Source of the DNA: Paenibacillus sp. FSL H7-0357
GTDB lineage: Bacteria; Bacillota; Bacilli; Paenibacillales; Paenibacillaceae
Length of the DNA stretch: 64,000 nucleotides
NCBI RefSeq assembly: GCF_000758525.1
Contig: NZ_CP009241.1
Coordinates: 310,001-374,000 of the forward strand
Direction of reading: 5' to 3'
Below the pieces are notes generated by a model that worked only from the letters and a program-made list of their open reading frames with translations, did not search any database and was not told where the DNA came from. How positions within the stretch are numbered: the first letter of the stretch is position 1; the number at the start of each line of letters is the position of its first letter. The translations under genes were made by a program, and so were the position numbers. Below are positions 34,000-42,966 of the stretch, in pieces.

Positions 34000-35082
34000 T
34001 TAGATATATGAAGTCATGCCCTTTTCCTTGAGCAGATCGACGATGTCCTTGACGGATTGAGCTTTGTCCTTGGGGCAGATGAGGACCGCATCCCCGGTAT
34101 CGGCAATGATAAATCCGTCTACACCTATCGTGGTGATCAGCCGCCCGTTTCCGTAAATGATCGAATTGCGGGTATCAATGCCTATATGGTTGGCTTTAAT
34201 AATGTTGCCGGACTCATCCGGAGGGAAGATAGCGCCGAGCGCATCCCAACTGCCGATATCATTCCATCCGAATTGGCCGGACAGGACTACCACCTCGTCA
34301 GAACGCTCCAGGATTCCGTAATCAATCGAAATATTTTGAAGCAGGGGATAAATGCGGTTAATCGTCTCCGCTTCCTGATCTGTGCCAAGCGCCTCGCTGA
34401 TCGGCAGCATGGTGTTGTACAGCCGGGGCAGGTAACGCTTGAAATTATCAAGGATTACGGATGTCTTCCAGATGAAAATCCCGCTGTTCCATAAATAATT
34501 GCCTGACGCGAGATAACCCTGGGCTTTCTGGAAGTTCGGCTTCTCCACAAATTCAGCCACATCATAGACCGCTACCGGACTTGCTGAGATGGGGTCTTTG
34601 TCATAAGCGATGTAACCATAACCTGTAGAAGGAAAGGTAGGCTTGATGCCGATCGTGACAATCCGGTCACTTTCCATGGCTACCGTACAGGCCTCATCCA
34701 GCGTAAGCCGGAACTGCGGTTCATCAGTGATATAGTGATCGGAGGGCAGGACGACCATCAAGGAATCCTCTTGGGCCATATGCTGTATAGAGAACGCAGC
34801 GAACAGGATACTGGCGGAGGTATTGCGGGCCACAGGTTCAATCAGAATATTGCTCTTCTGCACGCTGCTGTGCATAATGCTCTCCAGCAGCACGGCCTGG
34901 GTGCGGTTTGTCACGATGACGGTGTTCTCCTGGGGAATAATGCCCTTGAAGCGTTCAATCGTATCGTTGAGCATGATGTCATTGCCGCTGATATTGAGCA
35001 GCTGTTTGGGAATTTCCTGTCTGGACAGCGGCCAGAACCGGGTGCCCCCTCCGCCCGCAAGGATGGTCGCGTATTTATCCAT
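34000..35082 (-). CDS. manC: Mannose-1-phosphate guanylyltransferase
   Basis: A 360-residue nucleotidyltransferase. It opens with the GTP-binding signature LAGGGGTRFWPLSR and QIPKQLL-like (EIPKQLLNI), and has the mannose-type motifs VLPSDHYI, FVEKPN, NSGIFIW and FGWNDIGSWD. It makes GDP-mannose from mannose-1-phosphate and GTP. The usual C-terminal isomerase domain is absent, so it is the single-function form. It is the last gene of a three-gene unit with a GT4 enzyme and a six-hairpin protein, overlapping the latter by 8 bp. Confidence 0.9.
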   Translation of the reverse strand: MDKYATILAGGGGTRFWPLSRQEIPKQLLNISGNDIMLNDTIERFKGIIPQENTVIVTNRTQAVLLESIMHSSVQKSNILIEPVARNTSASILFAAFSIQHMAQEDSLMVVLPSDHYITDEPQFRLTLDEACTVAMESDRIVTIGIKPTFPSTGYGYIAYDKDPISASPVAVYDVAEFVEKPNFQKAQGYLASGNYLWNSGIFIWKTSVILDNFKRYLPRLYNTMLPISEALGTDQEAETINRIYPLLQNISIDYGILERSDEVVVLSGQFGWNDIGSWDALGAIFPPDESGNIIKANHIGIDTRNSIIYGNGRLITTIGVDGFIIADTGDAVLICPKDKAQSVKDIVDLLKEKGMTSYI

Positions 35083-36184
35083 GATGGGTCACCAGATGGG
35101 CAATGGAGAAGGAAATGATGCTTTCCGACCCTTGATTCAGATTCAGTCCGCTGCTGTGGATACCGTCATAACAAGCCCCGGATTGAGGATCAATCAGCGG
35201 CAGATTTAAGGAATTATGCCCTGTGTACCATGCGTAGCATAAGTCAGCCTGCTGCAGATAAGACGGGTCCTGAAGCACGGACGCAGCCTCCCGGCAGGTC
35301 AGCAGCATTTCGCAGGCTTCAATTGGCTGCTCGTCGTAGAGAGCCGGCTCCCCGCCGCGCAGCAGCCAGCCGTGGCTGCCGATGGGCTTGTAATAGCCCT
35401 CCCGGGCAAAAGTCCGTGAAGCAAGGAAATCAAGGCTTTCTTTGGCTGTATGCTTAAGCGCAGCATTTCCGGAAAGCTTGAAAGCCCTCAGCAGCGCCCA
35501 GGGAAGCATGGAATTTCCGTACGTAAGGCTGTCTTCGTACCAGTTCCAGCCGTCTCCCTTGGTGCGGTTATACTGATTATGCAGCCGGACAGCGATGCGC
35601 TCAATCAGGCCGGTGATGAAGTCTTTGGACAGAAATGCCTTTTCCTCTGCCGTACTTGGCGTATGGGGATAGGGAAAGGAGTAGGTTAACGCGCCGGGCG
35701 TTTTGATCAGATAACTGAGGCCTACGACGGCATAAGCTACGGCACGGGGCGAACCAAGCTTTTCTATATGCGGCAGCGCCTGATTGATCAGATAACGGCA
35801 GGTATTCAGCAGGTTGTCGGGCAGAATCGACGAGTAGGAGAGTGCGAAGCCAAGCGCCCAAAGCGTACGCCCCTGGCAATCCTCGGAGCCGTTGTCCTCG
35901 AGAAATGAACGGCTATAATCCATGAAGTTCCGGAAGTTGCCCTGCTCATTTTGTGCGTGATGTATGAAGGAGAGATACGTGTGAATCAGGTCTAGCGAGA
36001 CGGTATCCTGATCCTTTTTATACAACAGAACGGCTGCAATTAAAGCACGGGCGTTGTCATCGGTCGTATAGCCCTTCGAACGGTCGGGGACGCCAAACTT
36101 GGTATGCTGGAAAATCCCCGTATCATCGGTTATTCTGCGCATGTAATCCGCCTTGAACGTTACAGCAACGGAGGTTTGCATCAA
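35075..36184 (-). CDS. Six-hairpin glycosidase-like protein
   Basis: A 369-residue protein of repeated helical hairpins with glycan-enzyme style motifs: FGVPDRSKGYTTDDNARALI near the start, WNWYEDSLTYGNSMLPWALL in the middle and GSHGWLLRGGEPALYDEQPI later. The (alpha/alpha)6 fold is used by several glycoside hydrolases and is often encoded beside GT4 enzymes in mannose-related loci. It overlaps both neighbours (4 and 8 bp), so it probably acts in the same step series. Reaction not known. Confidence 0.75.
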   Translation of the reverse strand: MMQTSVAVTFKADYMRRITDDTGIFQHTKFGVPDRSKGYTTDDNARALIAAVLLYKKDQDTVSLDLIHTYLSFIHHAQNEQGNFRNFMDYSRSFLEDNGSEDCQGRTLWALGFALSYSSILPDNLLNTCRYLINQALPHIEKLGSPRAVAYAVVGLSYLIKTPGALTYSFPYPHTPSTAEEKAFLSKDFITGLIERIAVRLHNQYNRTKGDGWNWYEDSLTYGNSMLPWALLRAFKLSGNAALKHTAKESLDFLASRTFAREGYYKPIGSHGWLLRGGEPALYDEQPIEACEMLLTCREAASVLQDPSYLQQADLCYAWYTGHNSLNLPLIDPQSGACYDGIHSSGLNLNQGSESIISFSIAHLVTHHG

Positions 36185-37365
36185 ATCACACTCCGGTCTG
36201 CCAGGCTCGCTTGCGAAATTTTCTCCTGGAAAATCGCAGCGTAGGATTTAGCGACTTCATTCCACATCATCGTTTGTCCCAGCTCATGGGTCCGTTTCTC
36301 CATGGCCTCCACTTTGGCCGGATCATCCAGCAGTTCGAGGATGCAGTCTTCCAGCGAAGCTGAATCACGGAATTTTGCCAGCAGGCCTCTGCCTTCGGCA
36401 AGCATTTCTTCGGCATAACGGTAAGGGGTGGAAACAATTACTCTTCCATAACCAACGCCATAGGCAAGTGTGCCGCTTACGGCTTGATCCTTGCCGAGAT
36501 AGGGGGTCAAGTAGATGTCGGACATCACCAGCGACTCAATAACTTCTTCCTGGGTCAACAGCTTATCGACAAAGAGCACATTATCGGACAGACCGAATTC
36601 GCTGACGAGGTCTGTCAGTTTTTGCCGGTACACTTCACCCGTTTCCAGCTTGACCACCGGATGGGTTTTGCCCCAGATGATATATAGCGCATCCGGGTGC
36701 TGCTTCACCACTCCGCGCATGGCCTGAATAGCATATTCAATCCCCTTGCCGGGACTTAAAAAGCCGAAGGTAGAGAGGATTTTGCGTTCTCCGAAACCAT
36801 ACTGTACTTTAAGCTCCGCTCTAGGGGCTGTTTTTACATAAGGTACACCGTGATGGATACAGGCGATCTTCGAATCCTCGATATTATAGATGGAGGTCAG
36901 ATCGTGCAGGGTGGATTGGGCCATCGTTACTACCTTGACACTTCCCTTTGCAATCCGGCTGATAATAAGGTGCTGCTTGGCTGTAGGTTCTCTTAATACG
37001 GTATGAAAAATAGCTACATACGGCAATTCGAGCCTTTCGATCAATGACAGCAGATATTCTCCGCTTTCCCCGCCGTAGATGCCGAATTCATGCTGGATAA
37101 CGAGCAAATGGGCGTCTGATTTGTTAAGCTCATCGGCGGCCTCTATATAGTCAGACAACTTATCTTGGTTAATTTCCCTCATGACCTGGTCGCTGTACTG
37201 GTAAGTTTCATTGTTGTTCATGGCGATAACCTGAGGCGTATTGAAGCCCGGCAGCCCGGTAAATTGATCTAATAAATCCTGGGTAAACGTAGCAATTCCG
37301 CATTCTCTAGGCAGGCTTGTAGATAGAAAAACAATGTTTCGGTTGTTGTTGTCATGATTCAACAT
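36181..37365 (-). CDS. GT4 family glycosyltransferase
   Basis: A 394-residue GT-B enzyme. The N-terminal half starts NIVFLSTSLPRECGIATFTQD and includes QHEFGIYGGESGEYL; the C-terminal donor half has STFGFLSPGKGIEYAI and SGTLAYGVGYGRVIVSTPY, the place of the E-x7-E type motif. With ManC in the same unit, GDP-mannose is the likely donor. No membrane segment is seen. TTAGGAGG precedes the start, and the message carries a hairpin leader. Confidence 0.85.
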   Translation of the reverse strand: MLNHDNNNRNIVFLSTSLPRECGIATFTQDLLDQFTGLPGFNTPQVIAMNNNETYQYSDQVMREINQDKLSDYIEAADELNKSDAHLLVIQHEFGIYGGESGEYLLSLIERLELPYVAIFHTVLREPTAKQHLIISRIAKGSVKVVTMAQSTLHDLTSIYNIEDSKIACIHHGVPYVKTAPRAELKVQYGFGERKILSTFGFLSPGKGIEYAIQAMRGVVKQHPDALYIIWGKTHPVVKLETGEVYRQKLTDLVSEFGLSDNVLFVDKLLTQEEVIESLVMSDIYLTPYLGKDQAVSGTLAYGVGYGRVIVSTPYRYAEEMLAEGRGLLAKFRDSASLEDCILELLDDPAKVEAMEKRTHELGQTMMWNEVAKSYAAIFQEKISQASLADRSVI

Positions 37366-37389
37366 AGAGAGCCTCCTAAGAATTTTTAT

Positions 37390-37423
37390 GAAAAAAAAAG
37401 AAAATAAGGAGTTCTTATTTTCT
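37390..37423 (-). terminator. Hairpin plus T9 in the leader of the GT4 operon
   Basis: On the minus strand AGAAAATAAG-AACTC-CTTATTTTCT is followed by nine T, 75 nt after the expected transcription start and 25 nt before the GT4 gene. It looks like a weak, AT-rich terminator or attenuator. Confidence 0.5.
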
Positions 37424-37472
37424 AAAGGGAAGTGGTATAAAATTTGACTTCTGCAATTTATTTCCTGCCCAT

Positions 37473-37501
37473 ACTATAACATGACCATTTTTTCTTGTCA
37501 A
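37473..37501 (-). promoter_or_regulatory. Promoter of the GT4-ManC unit
   Basis: Minus-strand TTGACA, 17-bp spacer, TATAGT. Its -35 box adjoins that of the divergent XRE promoter. Confidence 0.75.
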
Positions 37502-37534
37502 TTTATTGACTCTCCTCTGTTCTCCAGATATAGT
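37497..37534 (+). promoter_or_regulatory. Divergent XRE promoter with shared palindrome
   Basis: Plus-strand TTGACT (37506-37511), 17-bp spacer and TATAGT (37529-37534). The two back-to-back -35 boxes create the palindrome GTCAAT-TT-ATTGAC (37497-37510), a possible operator. The start point would leave only a short leader ahead of the ribosome binding site. Confidence 0.6.
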
Positions 37535-37552
37535 GATGTAGGAGGTGAAGGA

Positions 37553-37849
37553 ATGCCGGTTATACGCAGTAAATTAAGTGAGGTTATGGAGAAACATGAC
37601 CCCAAATTATCGATCCGCAAGCTTGCCAAAGAAATTAACTACCATTTCGATTCCGTCCGGCGGATGTACAAAGACGAGATGGTGCAGTATCCCCGGGATC
37701 TGCTGCTGAAGCTCTGTACCTATTTCAATATCCAGCCCGGTGAATTGATCCGGATGGAAGCGGATGAGAACGATTGGGCGATAGATAAAGCAAACGAATA
37801 TGAGGAGGAAGGCAATGACAAGGAGACCGTTCAAGACGGCAACCTGTAA
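37553..37849 (+). CDS. Small XRE/Cro-type HTH regulator
   Basis: A 98-residue DNA-binding protein: LSIRKLAKEINYHFDSVRRM is the helix-turn-helix, followed by YPRDLLLKLCTYFNIQPGEL, typical of Cro/C1 regulators. The acidic tail reads into the next gene. ATG 37553 is set by TAGGAGGTGA. It overlaps the DUF1861 gene by 35 bp and is divergent from the GT4-ManC unit, so it is the likely regulator of this mannose cluster. Confidence 0.85.
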   Translation: MPVIRSKLSEVMEKHDPKLSIRKLAKEINYHFDSVRRMYKDEMVQYPRDLLLKLCTYFNIQPGELIRMEADENDWAIDKANEYEEEGNDKETVQDGNL

Positions 37850-38759
37850 CGAACTGCTGGACACCTTTTATGCTAGGCTCCGTCATGTGAGCGTGGAGAA
37901 GCTGGTTTTTTCCGGTGTTGGAAAACGCGATGTATACAATATAACGGCCCCGTTTGTACATGACGGGGAGGAAGTGATTCTGGGAAGAGTTGAGGAACGG
38001 GACAGTGAGTTCTCTCAAGTCTTCTTTTTTACACTCCGCGATGGCGTCTGGATACCCCGTGCGCATACACATACCTATAATCTGCAGGACCCTTGTGTAA
38101 CCCACATCAAGGGAGAACTGATTGTAGGCGGGGTTGAAGTGATTACCGCAGGGGATGACCCGCAGAAAATCGTCTCGTGGGTTACGCAGTTCTACCGAGG
38201 GTACCGGATTGATTCCATGCGCCACTTCTCGTCCGGGCCGGCAATGATGAAGGATATCCGGCTGATAGAGCTTCAGGACGGCCGGATCGGTGTATTCACT
38301 CGGCCGCAAGGAGAGAAGGGCGGAAGAGGGATGATCGGCTTCACGATTATCGATTCGCTGGAGGAATTAAATGAGCAGACCTTTCTGGAAGCGGAAATAT
38401 TTCAAGATCAGTTTGTTCCCGAGGAGTGGGGCGGGGCGAATGAAGCGCATTTATTGAAGAACGGTCATGTAGGTGTTCTGGGACATATCGCCTGTTTTGA
38501 CCGCTTAGGAAAAAAACATTACTACTCCATGGTCTTCTCGCTTAATCCCGGTACGTTTGAAACTACTCCGGTTAAAATTATTGCCGCCAGGAGTGACTTT
38601 CCGATCGGTCCCGGCAAACGCCCGGATCTTCAGGACGTCATCTTTAGCGGCGGACTGGTACGGGGTGAGCAGGGCCGGGCGGTATTGTCAGTGGGCGTCA
38701 GCGATGCCGAAGCCTACAGAATTGAACTTCCTGACCCCTTTTTGGAGTATGAGCAATAA
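37815..38759 (+). CDS. DUF1861 five-bladed beta-propeller protein
   Basis: A 314-residue protein that fits the DUF1861 family, which belongs to the five-bladed propeller clan of GH43/GH130 glycosidases and phosphorylases. Visible motifs are VYNITAPFVHDGEEVILGRV, DPCVTHIKGELIVGGVE, YRIDSMRHFSSGPAMMKDIR and WGGANEAHLL. The first resembles the start of mannoside phosphorylases. ATG 37815 follows AGGAGG by 6 bp. Placed opposite a GT4/ManC unit, it probably acts on or binds a mannoside. Activity unproven. Confidence 0.8.
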   Translation: MTRRPFKTATCNELLDTFYARLRHVSVEKLVFSGVGKRDVYNITAPFVHDGEEVILGRVEERDSEFSQVFFFTLRDGVWIPRAHTHTYNLQDPCVTHIKGELIVGGVEVITAGDDPQKIVSWVTQFYRGYRIDSMRHFSSGPAMMKDIRLIELQDGRIGVFTRPQGEKGGRGMIGFTIIDSLEELNEQTFLEAEIFQDQFVPEEWGGANEAHLLKNGHVGVLGHIACFDRLGKKHYYSMVFSLNPGTFETTPVKIIAARSDFPIGPGKRPDLQDVIFSGGLVRGEQGRAVLSVGVSDAEAYRIELPDPFLEYEQ

Positions 38760-38770
38760 ATGGGTGAAAA

Positions 38771-38799
38771 TTGACTGGATTCTATGGTCGTGTTATGCT
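38771..38799 (+). promoter_or_regulatory. Promoter of the L25/Ctc gene
   Basis: TTGACT, 17-bp spacer, TATGCT, starting 12 bp after the DUF1861 stop codon. Confidence 0.6.
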
Positions 38800-38843
38800 T
38801 CTAATGACAAGAATTTATGGTCGAAGAGAGCGGGAAAACAAAA

Positions 38844-39431
38844 ATGAGTAAATTTATTCTATTGAACAATCGTACGGAAGAAACACAGTCCAACTTGAAC
38901 GTCGCAAGAAAGCAAGGACGGATCCCGGCTGTGCTGTATGGTATTGGTAAAGATACTCTAAGCCTTGAAGTGGGAGAGAAAGAGCTGTTGAACGTGATTA
39001 GAACCAACCCGCGGGCAATCCTTCAAGGGAAATTGTCCGACGATACGGTGGTTCCGGTAGTTGTTCAACATATCCAGAAGGATTCCATTTCAGGAAAAGT
39101 GCAGCACATCGATTTTCAGCATGTGAATATGTCGATCAGTATGGACAGCAAGGTAACAATCCATTTTGCCGGTGAAGCTGCTGGTGTCAAAGCTGGCGGG
39201 GTACTTCAAGTTGAAATCTATGAAGTAGAAGTTCGCTGCATGCCGGGCGATCTGCCTTCTTCCATGGAAGTAGATATCAGCGGTCTGGAAATTGGCGACC
39301 AGTTGGCTGTCTCCGATCTGATCTTCCAGAAGGGCATTGAGGTGCTGACGGATCCGAGCACAGTAATGATTCAGATCAAAACAGTACATGAAGAAGTTGA
39401 AGAACCGGCGGAGACTCCGGCTCAAGTATAA
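38844..39431 (+). CDS. 50S ribosomal protein L25 / general stress protein Ctc
   Basis: A 195-residue protein with the N-terminal 5S-rRNA-binding L25 domain (about 1-92, RKQGRIPAVLYGIGKDTLSL) and the C-terminal TL5/CTC beta domain (about 95-185, VEVRCMPGDLPSSMEVDIS). In Bacillus, Ctc is induced by stress and binds 5S rRNA. The start ATG 38844 gives MSKFILLNNR; the ribosome binding site is weak. A terminator follows. Confidence 0.92.
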   Translation: MSKFILLNNRTEETQSNLNVARKQGRIPAVLYGIGKDTLSLEVGEKELLNVIRTNPRAILQGKLSDDTVVPVVVQHIQKDSISGKVQHIDFQHVNMSISMDSKVTIHFAGEAAGVKAGGVLQVEIYEVEVRCMPGDLPSSMEVDISGLEIGDQLAVSDLIFQKGIEVLTDPSTVMIQIKTVHEEVEEPAETPAQV

Positions 39432-39443
39432 GAAGACATTAAT

Positions 39444-39519
39444 AGCCCCTTCCGGCAGCAGTGCAGGGAACTCATGGTTTCATGATTCCAGCCAAAGCTG
39501 CCTGAAGGGGCTTTTTTTT
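39444..39519 (+). terminator. Rho-independent terminator
   Basis: AGCCCCTTCCGGCAGC pairs with GCTGCCTGAAGGGGCT (one mismatch) over a long loop, followed by eight T. Confidence 0.85.
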
Positions 39520-39531
39520 GCGAAATATCTG

Positions 39532-41856
39532 TTATACGGGAACCACCCGTGTGCTTTGTTCCATAGGGGAGCTGCAGAGCGGGCAGGGCTTGGAGGATAA
39601 GTGATCCTCGGCTCCGCCGGCTTTCATCCGGGTCCAGCCCGGGCAATTTGTACCGGTGCATTTCCAGACGGCAACGGTATGGGTTCTTCCCGCTGACGTT
39701 CTGGTGGAGTTGTGCTCTGTTCTGGTATACCCGCTTCTTAGTCCCGATACAGCAGGCGCAGAAGAAGCTACGGCAGAGCGGAAGGCGGACAGCATAAAGC
39801 GGGAGACCTCGGCTTTTTTGCCCCGATGCCTTGCCGGCGAGCTGATGAACAACTCTTCCCGTGCTCTCGTGACGGCAACATAGGCCAGTCTGCGTTCTTC
39901 TTCCAGCGCCGCAATGCCGGACTCCGGCCCGGTCTTCAGGGGGCTGCCTACTGTCGATTTTACTGTCTTCCGGTCCTTCAGCCGGTCACCCTCCAGCGCG
40001 GAACTGTGGGGAAGAATCCCCTCAGAGGCTCCGATCAGGAAGACTACCGGAAATTCCAGCCCTTTGGATTTGTGGATGGTCATGAGTGCAATCCGGTTGC
40101 CTTGCTCTTTCAGGCCGGTCTGGCGGCTCAGCTCATTCCGCTCGGTAATGTTATCGATAAAATCAAGGAAGACGGTGATATTGTCGAACCGTTCCGCTGA
40201 GGTTTCCAGCTCGTCCAGCATTTCCTTTAGCGTTTCCCGGTGCAGTGTAGCCTGATGACGCTCATTGGCTTCAATGAAGTAATCATAGAAGTTAATGCGG
40301 ATCTGGCGGATAGCCTGTACTGGAGTTACGCTGCCCAGCCCCCGGATCAGCTCCAGCCGTTCCCGCAGCTTGGTCCCTTTGAAATCCTCCATGCCGGGCA
40401 TCGACAGCAGATGGATCAGCGGCCCCTGCTTGGGCTGGATGGCCTCCATCCGGCGGATATGGTCCATGCCCTTTTCCCGGTTCATGTAGAGCGTCGGCAG
40501 AATATTCTCCATCGCGGCAAAGTTCCGGCGGTTCACGGACAGCCGCAGGTGGTCCAGCACGGGGGAAATCAGCCAATGCTCGTAGAGCAGCTGGCCTTCA
40601 CCGTAATCAATGTAGGGAATATCGCGCAGCAGCAGCAGCTCCAGAATCGCCCGGTTGCTGCTCGACGCCCGGTACAGCAGTGCGAAATCGCGGTATTCCC
40701 GGGAATGGCCGTCAACCTGGCTTACAATATGCTCCACAATTTGCTCGGCTTCCTCGTCCGCCGTCTGCGGGCGCAGGTACCGGGGCGGGCTGCCGCCATT
40801 TTTGGCCGCTTGCAGCGTTTTGGAGCGCCGCCGCGTATTATGCCGGATGATTCCGTTGCCCAGCCCGACAATCGCCGGACCGGAACGGTAATTGATATCC
40901 AGCGTAATAACCTTTGCGCCCGGATAAAGCTTCTCGAATTCAAGAATGAACTCGCTGCGCGCTCCGTTAAATGAGTATATCGTCTGGTCATCATCCCCGA
41001 CGACCATCAGATTATGCTGCGGATGGGCGATCATTTTGACGAGTTCATATTGCAGCGCATTCGTATCCTGAAACTCATCAACCATTACATATTGAAATTT
41101 ATTCTGCAATTCCTGCAGTAGCGCCGGCTGCTCCCGCAGCATCCTGTAGGCAATCAGCAGCACATCGTCGAAATCAATTTTGTGATTATCCCGTTTCCAC
41201 TGTTCATACAGGGCCAGGACGGCCTTCATTTCCTGCTCGGCGGTTGTAGTTTCCGGCAGATTCTCCGGCTCACCCATATTCATCTTGCAGGAAGAGAGCA
41301 GGGCAAGCAGGGTTTCCGGCGGATAAGCATCCTTTGGCAGCCCCAGCTCGCGCATGATCTGCTTCAGCAAAATGTGCTGGCGGCGTGTCTCATGGAAGAT
41401 GTCCTGCCGCAGACCCTGACGCCTCAGGAAATAGAGGAAAAAGGAGTGGAACGTGCGGGCCTGAAGGCGCGCTGCGTCGTTTTCGCTCACGCCCGGCAGC
41501 ACTGCAATGCGTTCGCGCATTTCCGCTGCCGCCTTGCTGGAGAAGGTCAACAGCAGCAGGCGGCTGGGGGATATGCCGCGCACCGACAGCAAATAACCGG
41601 TTCTGCAGATCAGAACCGAGGTTTTGCCGGAGCCTGCCCCGGCCAGTGTCAGCAGCGGACCCTGGTAATGCCGCACTGCGGCGATCTGCGGCTGATTCAG
41701 CAGAATTCCGCCTTCCTCCAGCAAACGGAAATAAGCCGCATCGCCATCCTCCGGCTTCACCATCTCGCGGCTGGTCCGGGCTGAGGCGATTGCCGCCTGG
41801 GGAATCCGTTCGCCGGTAGCGCCCAGCGGTATATTATGAAATAAGAGCTTGTTCAT
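39532..41856 (-). CDS. UvrD/Rep-family DNA helicase with C-terminal zinc ribbon
   Basis: A 774-residue superfamily 1A helicase. Motifs in order: LTLAGAGSGKTSVL (Walker A), VMVDEFQDTNALQYEL (Walker B), VVGDDDQTIYSFNGA, LDINYRSGPAIV, LMTIHKSKGLEFPVVFLIG and YVAVTRAREELFIS. A basic linker leads to a small CxxxxC/CPLC zinc ribbon at the end (WKCTGTNCPGW ... KPCPLCSSPM). It resembles Bacillus YjcD more than PcrA. It likely acts in DNA repair or replication restart. ATG 41856 has GAAGGTGA upstream. Confidence 0.9.
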   Translation of the reverse strand: MNKLLFHNIPLGATGERIPQAAIASARTSREMVKPEDGDAAYFRLLEEGGILLNQPQIAAVRHYQGPLLTLAGAGSGKTSVLICRTGYLLSVRGISPSRLLLLTFSSKAAAEMRERIAVLPGVSENDAARLQARTFHSFFLYFLRRQGLRQDIFHETRRQHILLKQIMRELGLPKDAYPPETLLALLSSCKMNMGEPENLPETTTAEQEMKAVLALYEQWKRDNHKIDFDDVLLIAYRMLREQPALLQELQNKFQYVMVDEFQDTNALQYELVKMIAHPQHNLMVVGDDDQTIYSFNGARSEFILEFEKLYPGAKVITLDINYRSGPAIVGLGNGIIRHNTRRRSKTLQAAKNGGSPPRYLRPQTADEEAEQIVEHIVSQVDGHSREYRDFALLYRASSSNRAILELLLLRDIPYIDYGEGQLLYEHWLISPVLDHLRLSVNRRNFAAMENILPTLYMNREKGMDHIRRMEAIQPKQGPLIHLLSMPGMEDFKGTKLRERLELIRGLGSVTPVQAIRQIRINFYDYFIEANERHQATLHRETLKEMLDELETSAERFDNITVFLDFIDNITERNELSRQTGLKEQGNRIALMTIHKSKGLEFPVVFLIGASEGILPHSSALEGDRLKDRKTVKSTVGSPLKTGPESGIAALEEERRLAYVAVTRAREELFISSPARHRGKKAEVSRFMLSAFRSAVASSAPAVSGLRSGYTRTEHNSTRTSAGRTHTVAVWKCTGTNCPGWTRMKAGGAEDHLSSKPCPLCSSPMEQSTRVVPV

Positions 41857-42022
41857 TAGATTCACCTTCGTTTGTTTACAATACGGGTTTGGTTTAATTT
41901 TTAGCCAGTTTACACTATACCACTGTATTTCCCTTTCTGTATAGAACAGCCGATTTATGAGATAAAAGATCAAATATCCGTTTGGCCGCTATGTTATTTT
42001 TGGAACAGAGGAGGGAACACCA

Positions 42023-42904
42023 ATGAGCGATAAAATGCACTTCAAAACGGTGAGAAGCTCACTGGATTATATAGAGAGGAACCTCACAGAGCGGATTACC
42101 CTAAGGGAAGTATCGGTGCACAGCAAATTTTCTACCCACCATTTCTACCGGATTTTCTATGCAGTAGTAGGGCAAACCTTGGCAGATTACGTAAGGCGGA
42201 GAAGACTTGCGAAAGCGGCAGGGGAACTGATCTACAGCAATAAGCGTATTCTCGATATCGCCCTGGAGTACCATTTTCAATCTCAGGAGGCCTTCTCCCG
42301 CGCTTTCAAAAAAGCATACCGGCTCACCCCCGGACAATACCGGACCTATTCGAGAGAACTTAATAAAGGAGAGATCAGGATGAGTACAGAAAAGGCATTG
42401 CAGGGCTGGACCATAACCGGCATGAACGGCGGCGGCTATGATGTTAAGGTGGACAAGTCGGAAGTGCATATGGGCAAGGCATCGGCGTTGCTGCAATCCG
42501 GTAATGCAAGCGAAAACGGATTTGTTACAATCATGCAAATATTCAGCTCGGAAGCCTACCGCGGGCAGAGGCTGAAGCTGTCTGCTTTTGTCAAAGCAGG
42601 GGATATCTTCGGATGGGCCGGCTTATGGATGAGAGTTGATGCCGCGAACGGGGAAATGCTGAAATTTGATAATATGGCCCATAGGCCAATTAAAGGTTCC
42701 AGAGAATGGAATCAATACAACGTCATTCTGGATATTCCGCAGGACAGCCATGCGATAGCTTTCGGGGTCCTGCTGAACGGCTCCGGCAAGGCCTGGGTCG
42801 ATCAGTTCCGCTTCGAAGTCGTAGATGCCAAGACGCCCACGACAGATGAAGGCGGGGAAGATACCCTGCCGCTTGCGCCGGTCAATCTCGATTTTGAACA
42901 ATAA
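42023..42904 (+). CDS. AraC-family regulator with carbohydrate-binding-like domain
   Basis: A 293-residue protein with the AraC double HTH at the N-terminus (residues 1-112; LREVSVHSKFSTHHFYRIFY and DIALEYHFQSQEAFSRAFKK), the reverse of the usual order. The C-terminal half (about 118-290) reads like a beta-jelly-roll module of the kind found in carbohydrate-binding domains (GWAGLWMRVDAANGE, KAWVDQFRFEVVDA). It may sense a sugar or glycan. ATG 42023 lies near GAGGAGGG. Confidence 0.85.
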   Translation: MSDKMHFKTVRSSLDYIERNLTERITLREVSVHSKFSTHHFYRIFYAVVGQTLADYVRRRRLAKAAGELIYSNKRILDIALEYHFQSQEAFSRAFKKAYRLTPGQYRTYSRELNKGEIRMSTEKALQGWTITGMNGGGYDVKVDKSEVHMGKASALLQSGNASENGFVTIMQIFSSEAYRGQRLKLSAFVKAGDIFGWAGLWMRVDAANGEMLKFDNMAHRPIKGSREWNQYNVILDIPQDSHAIAFGVLLNGSGKAWVDQFRFEVVDAKTPTTDEGGEDTLPLAPVNLDFEQ

Positions 42905-42966
42905 TAGGCTTCTGCAGCCCCTGCCCATGCGAAGTGAAGTATCCTGGGAAAGGGGTTTTGCTGTGC

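Noticed and set aside
40240..40974. A 244-codon plus-strand frame inside the helicase gene
   Set aside because: Antisense shadow; the helicase motifs on the other strand are unbroken.
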